This document shows, piece by piece, positions 24,076-32,584 of a stretch of 64,000 nt of DNA. Source of the DNA: Fibrobacter sp. UWH6 (lineage in GTDB: Bacteria > Fibrobacterota > Fibrobacteria > Fibrobacterales > Fibrobacteraceae). Location of the stretch: contig NZ_FRAX01000005.1 in assembly GCF_900142465.1 (NCBI RefSeq), positions 124,001 to 188,000 of the forward strand, given 5' to 3'. The notes beneath the pieces are model-generated. The model was not told the DNA's origin. It was given only the letters and a program-made list of their open reading frames with translations, and made no database searches. Each line of letters starts with the position of its first letter. Within the stretch, counting starts at the first letter, position 1. The position numbers were made by a program, and so were the translations under genes.

Positions 24076-27000
24076 ATGGAAGAGAAAAATTCAAGGAACG
24101 AACAAAAACAAATCAAGATTTCCAAGAGAATCAAGAAGGTCGCCTCGGGCCTTTTGATATCGGCCTTCTTTGTTTTTATCATTCTTATTTTCGGAAGCAC
24201 CCAGAACGACATTACGGGCATGACCCGCAACGGTGCAGAATCCCTTGAAAATATTTTTTACGATTTATTCTTCAAGGGCGTTACAAATACCAAGGACGAA
24301 GAAGATGAACAGGTAGACGACAAGATTTCCCTGGAAAACAATTCCGACCCCAACATCATCATCGTAGATATCGACGAACCCTCCCTGGCAAAGCTTGGCC
24401 CTTATAACGAATGGGACCGTTCCATCCACGCCAACGTGGTCCGCCACCTGAACGAAGGCGGCGCTTCGGCCATCGGCTTTGATATCTTGCTAAAAAGTGC
24501 AGACTTTGGATCCAAGAAGGCAGGACAGGTAAACACCCTCCTATCAAACATTAGCCCCAAAAGCAACTGGGATTCCCTAAAGCCTAGCATCAGGGCTTTC
24601 TTCAACTACGATTCCATGCTGGTCGCAGCCATCAAGGCTGGCGGCAACTCCATCGTATGCGACATGTTCGATGACGCCAAATCCTACAAGCACGAATCCC
24701 AGTGGCGCCCCCTCAGTTCCAAGGAACGTGCCGACGAAGTTGGATATAGTTCGGTATTCCGCAACGACCAGATTGACAAAATTGACCAGGTAGAACCCAA
24801 GGAACTGCTAGACAATATTTTCCCGGAACTGGCCCAGGCAGGAACCAAGCTAGGATCCGTGAACGCCTATCCGGACCTTGATGGCGTTGTTCGCCGAGTC
24901 TCCATGCTGTACCGCTTCCCCAGTCCGGAACTCTATCCCGACGACACCAGCATGGTTTACTCCACCATGTCGCTGATGACCATCCTCCATCTATTCGGTC
25001 AAAAACCCGAAAACGTCCAGATCAAGATGGGGCAATACATCGACCTAGGCAAGCCCTTTGGCATCTACCGCGATTCTGCAGGTATATACCACACCACCTA
25101 CCCCAACTTCAGCTACCCCATGTTCCTGGCGTTGCACAGCGCCCTAGCCGATGCAGATTTCCAGAAAAAGGCTGCCAAGGACTTTATCGACATTTCGTCC
25201 AAGATTGTGGCCCGCAAGGATAGCCAGGGCCAGCTGACCTTCGAAATTTTTGAGGGCCAGTACCTGAACGAAAGACTTTCCCAGGAACTGCTGAACATCT
25301 CAGAAGAAACCTTGGCCATGGTCAAGGAAGACGCCCCCGTAAACCTGAACTACGGCATGACCCTGAGTTTCGACGACGAAGACAATTCCGGAAATCGATT
25401 CATTTTAAACGACCCCGAAGAAGGCGACGACATTATCATCAACCGATACATCGTCAAGACAATCCAGTACTTCCAGGACTCCATTCAGCGGATTCCCGCA
25501 AACAGGTCCATTCACCTTTCCATGGATATGGACATCCGATATGACAGGTCTACCAAAAAGTGGAAATCCAATCAGCTAATCCTGTCCGACGAAGTCATCC
25601 GCGACATCAAGCTTACAGAAAATCTGGCCATCAAGAACCTCGCCCCCGGCGAAGAAATGCGTTTCGGCCCCGTCAAGCGAGTTCCAATCGACAAATTCGG
25701 CCGTTACCAGGTCAACTACAAAGGCCATTACAAAACAACAGTGGGCCAGAGGACCTTCCAGCACCTTTCCTATTATGACGTATCCAACGGCCGTGTCGAC
25801 CCCTCACTTTACCAGGGAAAAATTTTCATCCTGGGTTCTGCCGCGGCGGCCCTATTCGACTTTGTGTCCGGCCCCCACGAAGAAAACTATCCCGCCGTGC
25901 TGATCCATGCCACCATCATCAAGAACATTCTGGATGGGGACTACGTCACTACCCTCAGCGAACACAAGCAGCAGATTATCGTCTTGCTTCTTGCCGTATT
26001 CAGCCTGTTAATCGGCCTTTGCTTCAAGAGCAACATTTCTGTGCCGATTTCCTTGCTGTCAATGATTATCTACACCTACGTCGCCTACAATTTCTTTGAC
26101 CACGGGCTTTACATCGGTGTATCGAGACCTCTATCGACCATGCTGCTCATCAACATTACCACGCTGGTGGTGCAGTTCTATTTCGAAAACAAGGAAAAAC
26201 GATTCATCAACGATGCGTTCAAGCAGTACATCTCTCCGGCACTGATCGACGCCATGGTGAACAACGAAATTATGCCCACCCTCGGTGGTGAAAAGTCTAA
26301 CATTACCGCCTACTTTACCGACATCGCCAGCTTCTCCACCTTCTCCGAAAAGATTGGCGACCCGCGAAAACTAGTTGATTTGCTGAACGAATACCTGACC
26401 GCCATGACCGACACGCTCCTTCAGAACGAAGGCACTCTGGACAAGTATGAAGGTGACGCCATTATCGCATTCTTCGGAGCGCCCATGCCTCTAGAAAACC
26501 ACGCCCAGAGCGCCTGCGATACAGCCGTGGACATGCAGCGCAAACTGAAGATGCTCCGTAAGAAATGGGCCAGCGAAGGAAACAAGTGGCCAAAGATCGT
26601 CCATGACATGCACATGAGAATCGGTATCAATTCCGGCGACATCGTTACCGGCAATATGGGTTCTACCATGCGTAAGAACTACACCATGATGGGTGACGCC
26701 GTGAACCTGGCCGCCCGTCTAGAAAGTGCAGCCAAGCAGTACGGAGCCTACATTCAAATCAGCGAAGATACCGAACAGCAGCTGGACAAGTCCAGATTCA
26801 TCTACCGTTCGCTGGATACAATCCGCGTTGTGGGTAAGAGTCAGCCTGTAAAGACTTTCGAACTGCTGGAACACGTCGGTTGCGAAAACGAAAGCCAACT
26901 GCAGCAATTGGTAAAGCTCTGGGAAGAAGCCCGCCAATATTACCTAGCCATGAAATGGGACACCGCCCTGCAGATGTTCAATATGTGTCTAGAACTGGAG

Positions 27001-27141
27001 CCCCACCACCCAGACCGCGACCCGGGAAGCAAGACCACCCCCTCCCACGTGTACATCGAACGTTGCATTGCCTACAAGCAGCACCCCCCTGTCACCGAAG
27101 GCGAAGAATGGGACGGCGTATTTACAGCAACAGAGAAGTAA
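24076..27141 (+). CDS. CHASE2-domain class III adenylate cyclase
   Basis: A 1021-residue membrane protein that should make cAMP in response to an extracytoplasmic signal. An N-terminal helix (about 25-45) is followed by a large CHASE2 sensor (about 60-625; DPNIIIVDIDEPSLAKLGP, GASAIGFDILL, YQGKIFILGSAAAALFDFV). Three membrane helices follow (about 635-705), then the cyclase domain (about 737-930). Metal-binding Asp residues are in YFTDIASFS and YEGDAIIAFFG. The Lys in LDKYEGD and Asp in MMGDAVNLAARLE indicate ATP rather than GTP. The transition-state Asn and Arg are present, so it is predicted active. The last 85 residues look like a short helical repeat. Confidence 0.9.
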   Translation: MEEKNSRNEQKQIKISKRIKKVASGLLISAFFVFIILIFGSTQNDITGMTRNGAESLENIFYDLFFKGVTNTKDEEDEQVDDKISLENNSDPNIIIVDIDEPSLAKLGPYNEWDRSIHANVVRHLNEGGASAIGFDILLKSADFGSKKAGQVNTLLSNISPKSNWDSLKPSIRAFFNYDSMLVAAIKAGGNSIVCDMFDDAKSYKHESQWRPLSSKERADEVGYSSVFRNDQIDKIDQVEPKELLDNIFPELAQAGTKLGSVNAYPDLDGVVRRVSMLYRFPSPELYPDDTSMVYSTMSLMTILHLFGQKPENVQIKMGQYIDLGKPFGIYRDSAGIYHTTYPNFSYPMFLALHSALADADFQKKAAKDFIDISSKIVARKDSQGQLTFEIFEGQYLNERLSQELLNISEETLAMVKEDAPVNLNYGMTLSFDDEDNSGNRFILNDPEEGDDIIINRYIVKTIQYFQDSIQRIPANRSIHLSMDMDIRYDRSTKKWKSNQLILSDEVIRDIKLTENLAIKNLAPGEEMRFGPVKRVPIDKFGRYQVNYKGHYKTTVGQRTFQHLSYYDVSNGRVDPSLYQGKIFILGSAAAALFDFVSGPHEENYPAVLIHATIIKNILDGDYVTTLSEHKQQIIVLLLAVFSLLIGLCFKSNISVPISLLSMIIYTYVAYNFFDHGLYIGVSRPLSTMLLINITTLVVQFYFENKEKRFINDAFKQYISPALIDAMVNNEIMPTLGGEKSNITAYFTDIASFSTFSEKIGDPRKLVDLLNEYLTAMTDTLLQNEGTLDKYEGDAIIAFFGAPMPLENHAQSACDTAVDMQRKLKMLRKKWASEGNKWPKIVHDMHMRIGINSGDIVTGNMGSTMRKNYTMMGDAVNLAARLESAAKQYGAYIQISEDTEQQLDKSRFIYRSLDTIRVVGKSQPVKTFELLEHVGCENESQLQQLVKLWEEARQYYLAMKWDTALQMFNMCLELEPHHPDRDPGSKTTPSHVYIERCIAYKQHPPVTEGEEWDGVFTATEK

Positions 27142-27173
27142 ACGTCTAGGCTTAGTGCATTCCCATTATGCAT

Positions 27174-27209
27174 AAAAAGACCCCGGTTAAAACCGAGGTC
27201 TTTTTTTTG
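27174..27209 (+). terminator. Terminator of the cyclase gene
   Basis: AAAAGACCCCGGTT AA AACCGAGGTCTTTT followed by more T, between the cyclase and the converging panC. It can work in both directions. Confidence 0.87.
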
Positions 27210-27243
27210 AAAGTTTGAGTTACCGGCGCAGCCGGATTCCTGA

Positions 27244-28098
27244 CTAATTCAATTCAATATTATCAATGAGGCGGGTCTTGCCGAAGAAGGCAGCAACCAG
27301 GATGACAACCTTATCTTCGGGAGCCAGCATTCCTGCAGAGAACTTCTGCAGAGTCTTCTGGTTCACCACTTCTACGAACTGCACGGTACCGCGAGCGGCC
27401 AAGATGGACTTCAGGACAAAGTCACGAAGCTTAGCAACGCTACGTTCACCAGCATCGAAAGCGTCCTTAGCCTGCTTCAAGCCACCGCTAATACCCAGTG
27501 CGCGAGCCTTTTCTTCTTCGCTCAGGTATTCGTTACGGCTAGAAAGAGCCAAGCCGGATTCTTCACGGACAATCTTCACGCGGTGAATCTGGATATCGAA
27601 GTTCAGATCCTTCACCATGCGTTCAATCAGGAACACCTGCTGATAATCCTTTTCGCCAAAGTAGGCGTGATGGGCACCGGAAATCAGGAACAGCTTGGAA
27701 ACCACGGTGAGCACGCCACGGAAATGGCCCGGACGGTAGGCACCGCAATACATGCTTTCCAAAGTTTCGTCGCGGACCATGGTCAAAGGATCGCCATCCG
27801 GATACATTTCTGCAACGGAGGGTGCGAACACATAGTCGGCACCGATAGATTCGGCCAGCTTGGCGTCAGCTTCGAGACGCTTGGGATACTTGTCCAAGTC
27901 CTCGTTCTTGCCAAACTGGATGGGATTCAAAAATACACTGACAACCGTTACGTCGCAATCCTTGACCGAAGCCTTGATCAAGGCTCCGTGACCGTCGTGC
28001 AGAGCGCCCATGGTGGGCACAAGACCAATAGTCTTGCCCTGCTGAGCCAACGGCTTCAGGGTTTTACGTAGAACATCGATTGAAGTGATGACTTGCAT
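27244..28098 (-). CDS. panC: Pantothenate synthetase
   Basis: Joins pantoate and beta-alanine with ATP to give pantothenate. A 284-residue protein with VPTMGALHDGHGALI, which includes the His of the HIGH-like motif, then FLNPIQFGKNEDLDKYP, FGEKDYQQ and SSRNEYLSEEE (KMSKS equivalent). It overlaps the kinase stop by one base (TAATG). Last gene of the folK-dNK-panC operon. Confidence 0.96.
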   Translation of the reverse strand: MQVITSIDVLRKTLKPLAQQGKTIGLVPTMGALHDGHGALIKASVKDCDVTVVSVFLNPIQFGKNEDLDKYPKRLEADAKLAESIGADYVFAPSVAEMYPDGDPLTMVRDETLESMYCGAYRPGHFRGVLTVVSKLFLISGAHHAYFGEKDYQQVFLIERMVKDLNFDIQIHRVKIVREESGLALSSRNEYLSEEEKARALGISGGLKQAKDAFDAGERSVAKLRDFVLKSILAARGTVQFVEVVNQKTLQKFSAGMLAPEDKVVILVAAFFGKTRLIDNIELN

Positions 28099-28748
28099 TA
28101 TTTACCTTCTGGAACAAAATAAGTCGTTTGCCTGGGGCATTCTGCGATAGCATTCAGCACCAGCTGTAGGTGGGATTCGTTATGTACAAAATCGATATTG
28201 TCGGTATTGATGATCAACACCGGAGCATAGGGATAATTCCAAAAGAACTGATCATACCGGTCCATCAGGGACTGGAGGTATGACCCCTCGATGGTCTTTT
28301 CCATGGGGCGACCACGACCCTTAATTCGGTTTAGCAAGGTAGGTACGCTGGCCTGCAGGTAGACCACCAGGTCAGGGCGGGGAATGTCCCTATTCAAGGC
28401 CATGGCCACCTGTTCGTACATGGTAAACTCGCTATCCGTCAAATTCTGCGCAGCAAAAATCGGATCCTTTTCGTAAGTGTAGTCACTGACCCGCAGTTCA
28501 TGGAACATGTCGCTCTGCATGGCGCTATTCTGCAATTGCTTGTGACGTTCCAGCAAGAAGAACAATTGTGTCTGGAAGGCGTAAGCCGACTTGTTCTGGT
28601 AGAACTTTTCCAAAAACGGGTTTTCGGCAAAATTTTCCTCGATGAACATGGCATTCCACCTCTCCGAAATAATCTTCGCGAGAGTAGACTTTCCCACACC
28701 GATAACGCCTTCGATGGCCAGGAAATGCACACCTTTTTCTACTAGCAT
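28098..28748 (-). CDS. Deoxynucleoside kinase family protein
   Basis: A 216-residue P-loop kinase of the dCK/dGK type used in nucleoside salvage: Walker A AIEGVIGVGKSTLAKI, the substrate pocket EENFAENPFLEKFYQNK, and QTQLFFLLERHKQ. A DRS-like sensor is replaced by the segment around VSDYTYEKDPIFA, and the lid is RIKGRGRPMEKTI. The exact base preference cannot be read. Between folK and panC, 1 nt from folK and overlapping panC by one base. Confidence 0.88.
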   Translation of the reverse strand: MLVEKGVHFLAIEGVIGVGKSTLAKIISERWNAMFIEENFAENPFLEKFYQNKSAYAFQTQLFFLLERHKQLQNSAMQSDMFHELRVSDYTYEKDPIFAAQNLTDSEFTMYEQVAMALNRDIPRPDLVVYLQASVPTLLNRIKGRGRPMEKTIEGSYLQSLMDRYDQFFWNYPYAPVLIINTDNIDFVHNESHLQLVLNAIAECPRQTTYFVPEGK

Positions 28749-28749
28749 A

Positions 28750-29259
28750 TTACGCTTCCTCCGAGGTGACTACGCGGAAAGGAATTTTCTCCTCTTTCAG
28801 GAGAAGTCTCGTCAGAAGGTCAGAAACCTTGGAATCCATCTGGGGATCCACCCACTCCGGGGCAATATCATTCAAGGGAACCAACACGAACTGGCGGTTA
28901 ACAATCTGCGGGTGAGGCAATGTAGGAATTCCCCGGCTCACCTCGTTTCCAAAGTAGAGCAAGTCAAGGTCAATTTCCCTGGAATTCCAGTGCCCACGGT
29001 ACTTACGTCCCAAAATGAACTCTGAACCTTTCAGATAATTCAGCAAACGTTCCGACGTTCCCGAATACCAGAACGAGACAACCTGATTCAGGTAGGGACC
29101 CTGCCCCTCCGGACCAACCGGCGGAGTTTCATAAATCGGGCTTTCTTTCCAGCCACCCTTAGACACCTTGCGGAGCATATCGCGCCCCTCACTCAGGTGA
29201 GCGGAACGATTGGGCAAATTGGACCCCAGGGCAACAAATACACGTTCTAGTGAATTCAC
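28750..29259 (-). CDS. folK: 2-amino-4-hydroxy-6-hydroxymethyldihydropteridine pyrophosphokinase
   Basis: Transfers pyrophosphate from ATP to the pterin in folate synthesis. A 169-residue protein with VALGSNLPNRSAHL at the N-terminus, ESPIYETPPVGPEGQGPYLN, RKYRGHWNSREIDLDLLYFG (both catalytic Asp) and LPHPQIVNRQFVLVPL. First gene of the operon. Confidence 0.95.
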   Translation of the reverse strand: MNSLERVFVALGSNLPNRSAHLSEGRDMLRKVSKGGWKESPIYETPPVGPEGQGPYLNQVVSFWYSGTSERLLNYLKGSEFILGRKYRGHWNSREIDLDLLYFGNEVSRGIPTLPHPQIVNRQFVLVPLNDIAPEWVDPQMDSKVSDLLTRLLLKEEKIPFRVVTSEEA

Positions 29260-29353
29260 GCTGGTAAATATAACTATTCAAATTGTCACTAAGTTGACAC
29301 CCCCATTTTTTCGGCACCCCCAAAAAGTTTTTTTATAAAATCTGACCTTTTTT

Positions 29354-29382
29354 ATGACAATCCCCATATAATTAATTATAAT
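29354..29382 (+). promoter_or_regulatory. Sigma-70-type promoter for rho
   Basis: ATGACA (29354-29359), 17-nt spacer, TATAAT (29377-29382): five and six matches to consensus. It predicts a leader of about 150 nt before the rho GTG, with a GACRTTCGGYC direct repeat near its start. Long leaders are a common site of rho autoregulation; that is an inference here. Confidence 0.6.
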
Positions 29383-29538
29383 TAGCGACGTTCGGTCGAC
29401 ATTCGGCCGCATTCATATTTTTTTTCAAATTTTTCATATCGAAAATTATTCATCCGTCCATTTTGGGAATAATCCAAATACTGCAGATGAATAAAGTCGC
29501 ATTTTAATACGTCAATTCTTATTTAATAGGACACAATC

Positions 29539-31548
29539 GTGGCTCCCATCAAAAAAACGACTAAAAGTACCCACTTGGCCGACCAAGAATCCACAGGCAT
29601 GGAAGTTCCTGCCGAACTCCGCGAAGGCATTGAACTCCCCGTCCAGGCAGAACCGGCTCCCGAAGGAAAACCCGCAAAGCGGGCTCCTCGAGCAAAGGCT
29701 GCAAAGAATGACGATGAGAAAAAAGCAAACAGGAAAGTCGAACGGATAAAGGAAAAGAACAACGTTCAGGAAGTTTCCGCCGAAAAGCAGGCCGACACAG
29801 CACCCGTTGAAACAGCGAAGGCCGAAAAAGAACCGGCAGCCGTTCCCGCAGAAATTAGCGCAGTTCCCGCAGCAGAAACCGCTCCCGCAACGGATTCCGC
29901 ACAGAATGCAGATGGTCAGCAGGCAGAAACTCAGGCCACCGCAGATCCTAGCGCAGCCCAGGACGGCACCTCCGAAAACGCATCTGCAGACGGTCAGCAG
30001 AGACCCCAGCAGAAAGAACGCTTCAACAAGTACGACAAGAAGAACAAGTTTAACAAGTTCGACAAGAACAACCGCAACAACAATAACAACAACCGCCCCC
30101 AGCAGCAGGAAGAACAGGAAGACACCGTGCCGATGCCGGATCCGGATTCCGAAGCCTGGTGCAAGGCTCGCGATTGCTGGGCCAAGTACCGCAAGATGAC
30201 CATGAGCGACTTGCAGGAACTGGCAAGCCAGAAAGAAAATCTGGACTTCCGCCGTTACCGCAAGCAGTCCCTGGGCCTTCTGCTCCAGAGCCTGGAAAAC
30301 GAAAACAACATCGTTTACGCCGAAGGCCTTTTGGAAGTCACCCCGCAGGGTCACGGTTTCCTCCGCAATACCGAATTCAACTACCAGCAGGGTCCCGATG
30401 ACGTTTATGTGAGCCAGAACCTGATTCGCCGTTTCGGCCTGAAGGTTGGCGACACCGTTGCAGGTCTTGCACGCCCCCCCCGCGATGGCGACAAGTTCTA
30501 TGCCCTCCGCCGCGTAGACAAGGTCAACTTTGACGATCCCGAAAAGATCAAGCGCCGCGTAGCATTTGAATACCTGACTCCCATCCATCCTAACGAAAAG
30601 ATCAACCTGGAATGGGACCAGGACGAATTGACCACCCGCGTCATGGATTTGTTCAGCCCCATCGGTAAGGGTCAGCGTTCCATTATCCTGGCTCCTCCCC
30701 GTACCGGTAAGACAATCCTCCTGCAGAACATGACCCGCGCCATTGCAGCAAACCATCCTGAATGCATCATCATGGTGTTGCTCATTGACGAACGTCCCGA
30801 AGAAGTGACGGAAATGCGCGAAATCGTAGGCAAGCTGGTAGAAAAGAACCCCGCCCTGAAGGCAGAAGTCGTTGCATCCACTTTCGACGAACCTCCTGAC
30901 CATCACGCCCGCGTGGCCACCATGGTCCTGGAAAAGGCCAAGCGCCTGGTGGAACAGCAGAAGGATGTGGTTGTGCTTCTGGACTCCATTACCCGCTTTG
31001 CACGCGCCAACAACGTAGTGATTCCCCACTCCGGCAAGATTCTTTCTGGCGGTGTGGACGCCATGGCCATGCAGTTCCCCAAGAAGTTCTTTGGTGCAGC
31101 CCGTAAGATTGCCGACAAGCTTGGCGATTTCCAGAAGGACACCAACGGTCAGATGATTTACACCTCCGCAGGTGAACCCGTTCGTGAAGTCATCCAGAAG
31201 AACGGCTCCCTTACCATTATCGGAACCGCCCTGATCGAAACCGGCAGCCGCATGGACGAAGTGATCTTTGAAGAATTCAAGGGCACAGGTAACATGGAAC
31301 TGGTTCTGGACCGTCGCCTTGCCGAAAAGCGCACCTGGCCCGCAATCGATATCTTTAAGTCCGGCACCCGTAAGGAAGACCGTCTGCTTTCTCTGTACGA
31401 ACAGAACATCCTCTGGAGCGTTCGTCAAAGCATGCAGAACGATACCGAAAACGGCATCATGGACAAGCTAATCAAGTGGATGAAGCAGTATAAGAGCAAT
31501 GCCGATCTGCTGGAATTCCTCCGCAAGGCCAAGGACAGCGTCAGGTAA
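29539..31548 (+). CDS. rho: Transcription termination factor Rho with long disordered N-terminus
   Basis: Hexameric RNA helicase that terminates transcription. A 669-residue protein, about 250 longer than E. coli Rho. Residues 1-200 are low-complexity: Ala/Glu/Pro-rich, then a Lys/Asn/Gln stretch ([15 protein letters not shown], a run of six Asn, RPQQQEEQE). The usual domains follow: the RNA-binding cold-shock fold ([13 protein letters not shown]), Walker [13 protein letters not shown] (about residue 386), Walker [15 protein letters not shown], and the Q and R loops to the end. Start is GTG with AGGA 8 nt upstream. The stop codon lies within a long hairpin. Confidence 0.96.
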   Translation: MAPIKKTTKSTHLADQESTGMEVPAELREGIELPVQAEPAPEGKPAKRAPRAKAAKNDDEKKANRKVERIKEKNNVQEVSAEKQADTAPVETAKAEKEPAAVPAEISAVPAAETAPATDSAQNADGQQAETQATADPSAAQDGTSENASADGQQRPQQKERFNKYDKKNKFNKFDKNNRNNNNNNRPQQQEEQEDTVPMPDPDSEAWCKARDCWAKYRKMTMSDLQELASQKENLDFRRYRKQSLGLLLQSLENENNIVYAEGLLEVTPQGHGFLRNTEFNYQQGPDDVYVSQNLIRRFGLKVGDTVAGLARPPRDGDKFYALRRVDKVNFDDPEKIKRRVAFEYLTPIHPNEKINLEWDQDELTTRVMDLFSPIGKGQRSIILAPPRTGKTILLQNMTRAIAANHPECIIMVLLIDERPEEVTEMREIVGKLVEKNPALKAEVVASTFDEPPDHHARVATMVLEKAKRLVEQQKDVVVLLDSITRFARANNVVIPHSGKILSGGVDAMAMQFPKKFFGAARKIADKLGDFQKDTNGQMIYTSAGEPVREVIQKNGSLTIIGTALIETGSRMDEVIFEEFKGTGNMELVLDRRLAEKRTWPAIDIFKSGTRKEDRLLSLYEQNILWSVRQSMQNDTENGIMDKLIKWMKQYKSNADLLEFLRKAKDSVR

Positions 31549-31573
31549 AAATCAACGAAGTTGATTTTTACCT
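31543..31573 (+). terminator. Perfect 14-bp hairpin containing the rho stop codon
   Basis: AGGTAAAAATCAAC GAA GTTGATTTTTACCT. The 3' half is an exact inverted copy of the rho gene end, including its stop (31546-31548). It may act as a terminator, but the U tract is inside the stem, so that role is uncertain. Confidence 0.6.
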
Positions 31574-31575
31574 AA

Positions 31576-31626
31576 TTATGAATTACGATTTATGAATTAC
31601 GAGAATAAGAAAGGCGGCTACGCCGC
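31576..31626. repeat. Heptamer array and micro-palindrome between rho and proC
   Basis: TTATGAA, TTACGAT, TTATGAA, TTACGAG (31576-31603), the same theme as the array upstream of ispE, then the palindrome GCGGC TAC GCCGC (31614-31626). A further AT-rich stretch (CTCATAA, TTCATAA units) runs to proC. Confidence 0.75.
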
Positions 31627-31698
31627 GATTATTCGTCTCATAATTTAAAATTCATAAATTATAACTGAAAATTTTCACTTTTTTAAAAACAACGAACT

Positions 31699-32505
31699 AT
31701 GGTTAATAAAATTTTCTTCGCTGGCACCGGCAACATGGGCGGTGCAATTCTCCGCGGCCTCCTGCAGGCTGGTAACGACCCCAAGTCTATTTTCTTCTTC
31801 GATCCCAGCGACAAGGCTGCCGCAGAAGTTTCTGCACTGGGTTGCGTCCGCGTAGCAAGCTTCGCAGAAGGCGTCAACAACGCCGATGTCACCTTCCTTT
31901 GCGTAAAGCCCCAGATCTTTAAGTTGGTCAGCGCCGAATGGAAGGCTGCAGCCGACGCCATCGCAAACGAAAAGACCTTCATCAGCATTATGGCTGGCGT
32001 TACCCGCGCCGCCCTGACCGACGTTCTTGGCGCAAAGAACCAGGTTCTCCGCGTCATGCCCAACCTGCCCCTCACTGTGGGCAAGGGTTCCGTAGGTCTC
32101 GCTACCGACGGCGTTACCGAGGCCACCCTCGCTACCGCAGAAAAGATTTTCGGCAACATCGGCGTTACCTGCCGCGTGGCAGAAAGCCTGATGGACGCAG
32201 TGACCGGTCTTTCCGGCAGTGCTCCCGCATACGTCTTCGAATTCATTGAAGCATTGACCCGCGGTGGCGTAAAGGCCGGCCTTACCCGCGATGTCGCCTT
32301 GAAGCTGGCCCTCGGCACCATCGAAGGCAGCGTCGAACTGGTGAAGCAGTCCGGCAAGAGCCCCAGCGACTTGTGCGCCATGGTCTGCTCTCCCGCAGGC
32401 ACCACCATCGCAGGCATCAACGCCCTGGAAGAAGGCGCATTCCGCAGCACCGTCATGAAGGCTGTGGTTGCAGGCACCGAACGCAGCAAGGAACTGGGCA
32501 AGTAA
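31699..32505 (+). CDS. proC: Pyrroline-5-carboxylate reductase
   Basis: Last step of proline synthesis. A 268-residue protein with the NAD(P) loop FFAGTGNMGGAILRGLL, FLCVKPQ, the substrate region RVMPNLPLTVGKGSVGL, and the C-terminal helical signature DAVTGLSGSAPAYVFEFIEAL with SPAGTTIAGINALEEGAF. proB, the first enzyme of the pathway, is at 57461 in this window; proA is absent here. Confidence 0.96.
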   Translation: MVNKIFFAGTGNMGGAILRGLLQAGNDPKSIFFFDPSDKAAAEVSALGCVRVASFAEGVNNADVTFLCVKPQIFKLVSAEWKAAADAIANEKTFISIMAGVTRAALTDVLGAKNQVLRVMPNLPLTVGKGSVGLATDGVTEATLATAEKIFGNIGVTCRVAESLMDAVTGLSGSAPAYVFEFIEALTRGGVKAGLTRDVALKLALGTIEGSVELVKQSGKSPSDLCAMVCSPAGTTIAGINALEEGAFRSTVMKAVVAGTERSKELGK

Positions 32506-32506
32506 A

Positions 32507-32581
32507 GTTTAAAGGATAAAGGATAAAGGTAAGAGTTTAAAGCGAGTTTCTTTCTACTTTAAGCTCTACGCTTTACGCTAA
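32507..32581. repeat. Heptamer arrays between proC and the sigma-54 activator
   Basis: GTTTAAA, GGATAAA, GGATAAA, GGTAAGA, GTTTAAA (32507-32541), then CTACTTT, AAGCTCT, ACGCTTT, ACGCTAA (32554-32581), ending 3 nt before the next ATG. The second theme recurs after mutS (54058). Confidence 0.75.
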
Positions 32582-32584
32582 ATC

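Noticed and set aside
24031-27141. CHASE2 cyclase as a guanylate cyclase or inactive pseudo-cyclase
   Set aside because: Both metal Asp, the Lys and Asp that select adenine, and the transition-state Asn/Arg are all present, so adenylate cyclase is the better call.
31543-31573. Attenuator for proC
   Set aside because: The hairpin includes the rho stop codon, lies 125 nt upstream of proC, and has no alternative fold or leader peptide. It is more simply a terminator or an inverted-repeat event.
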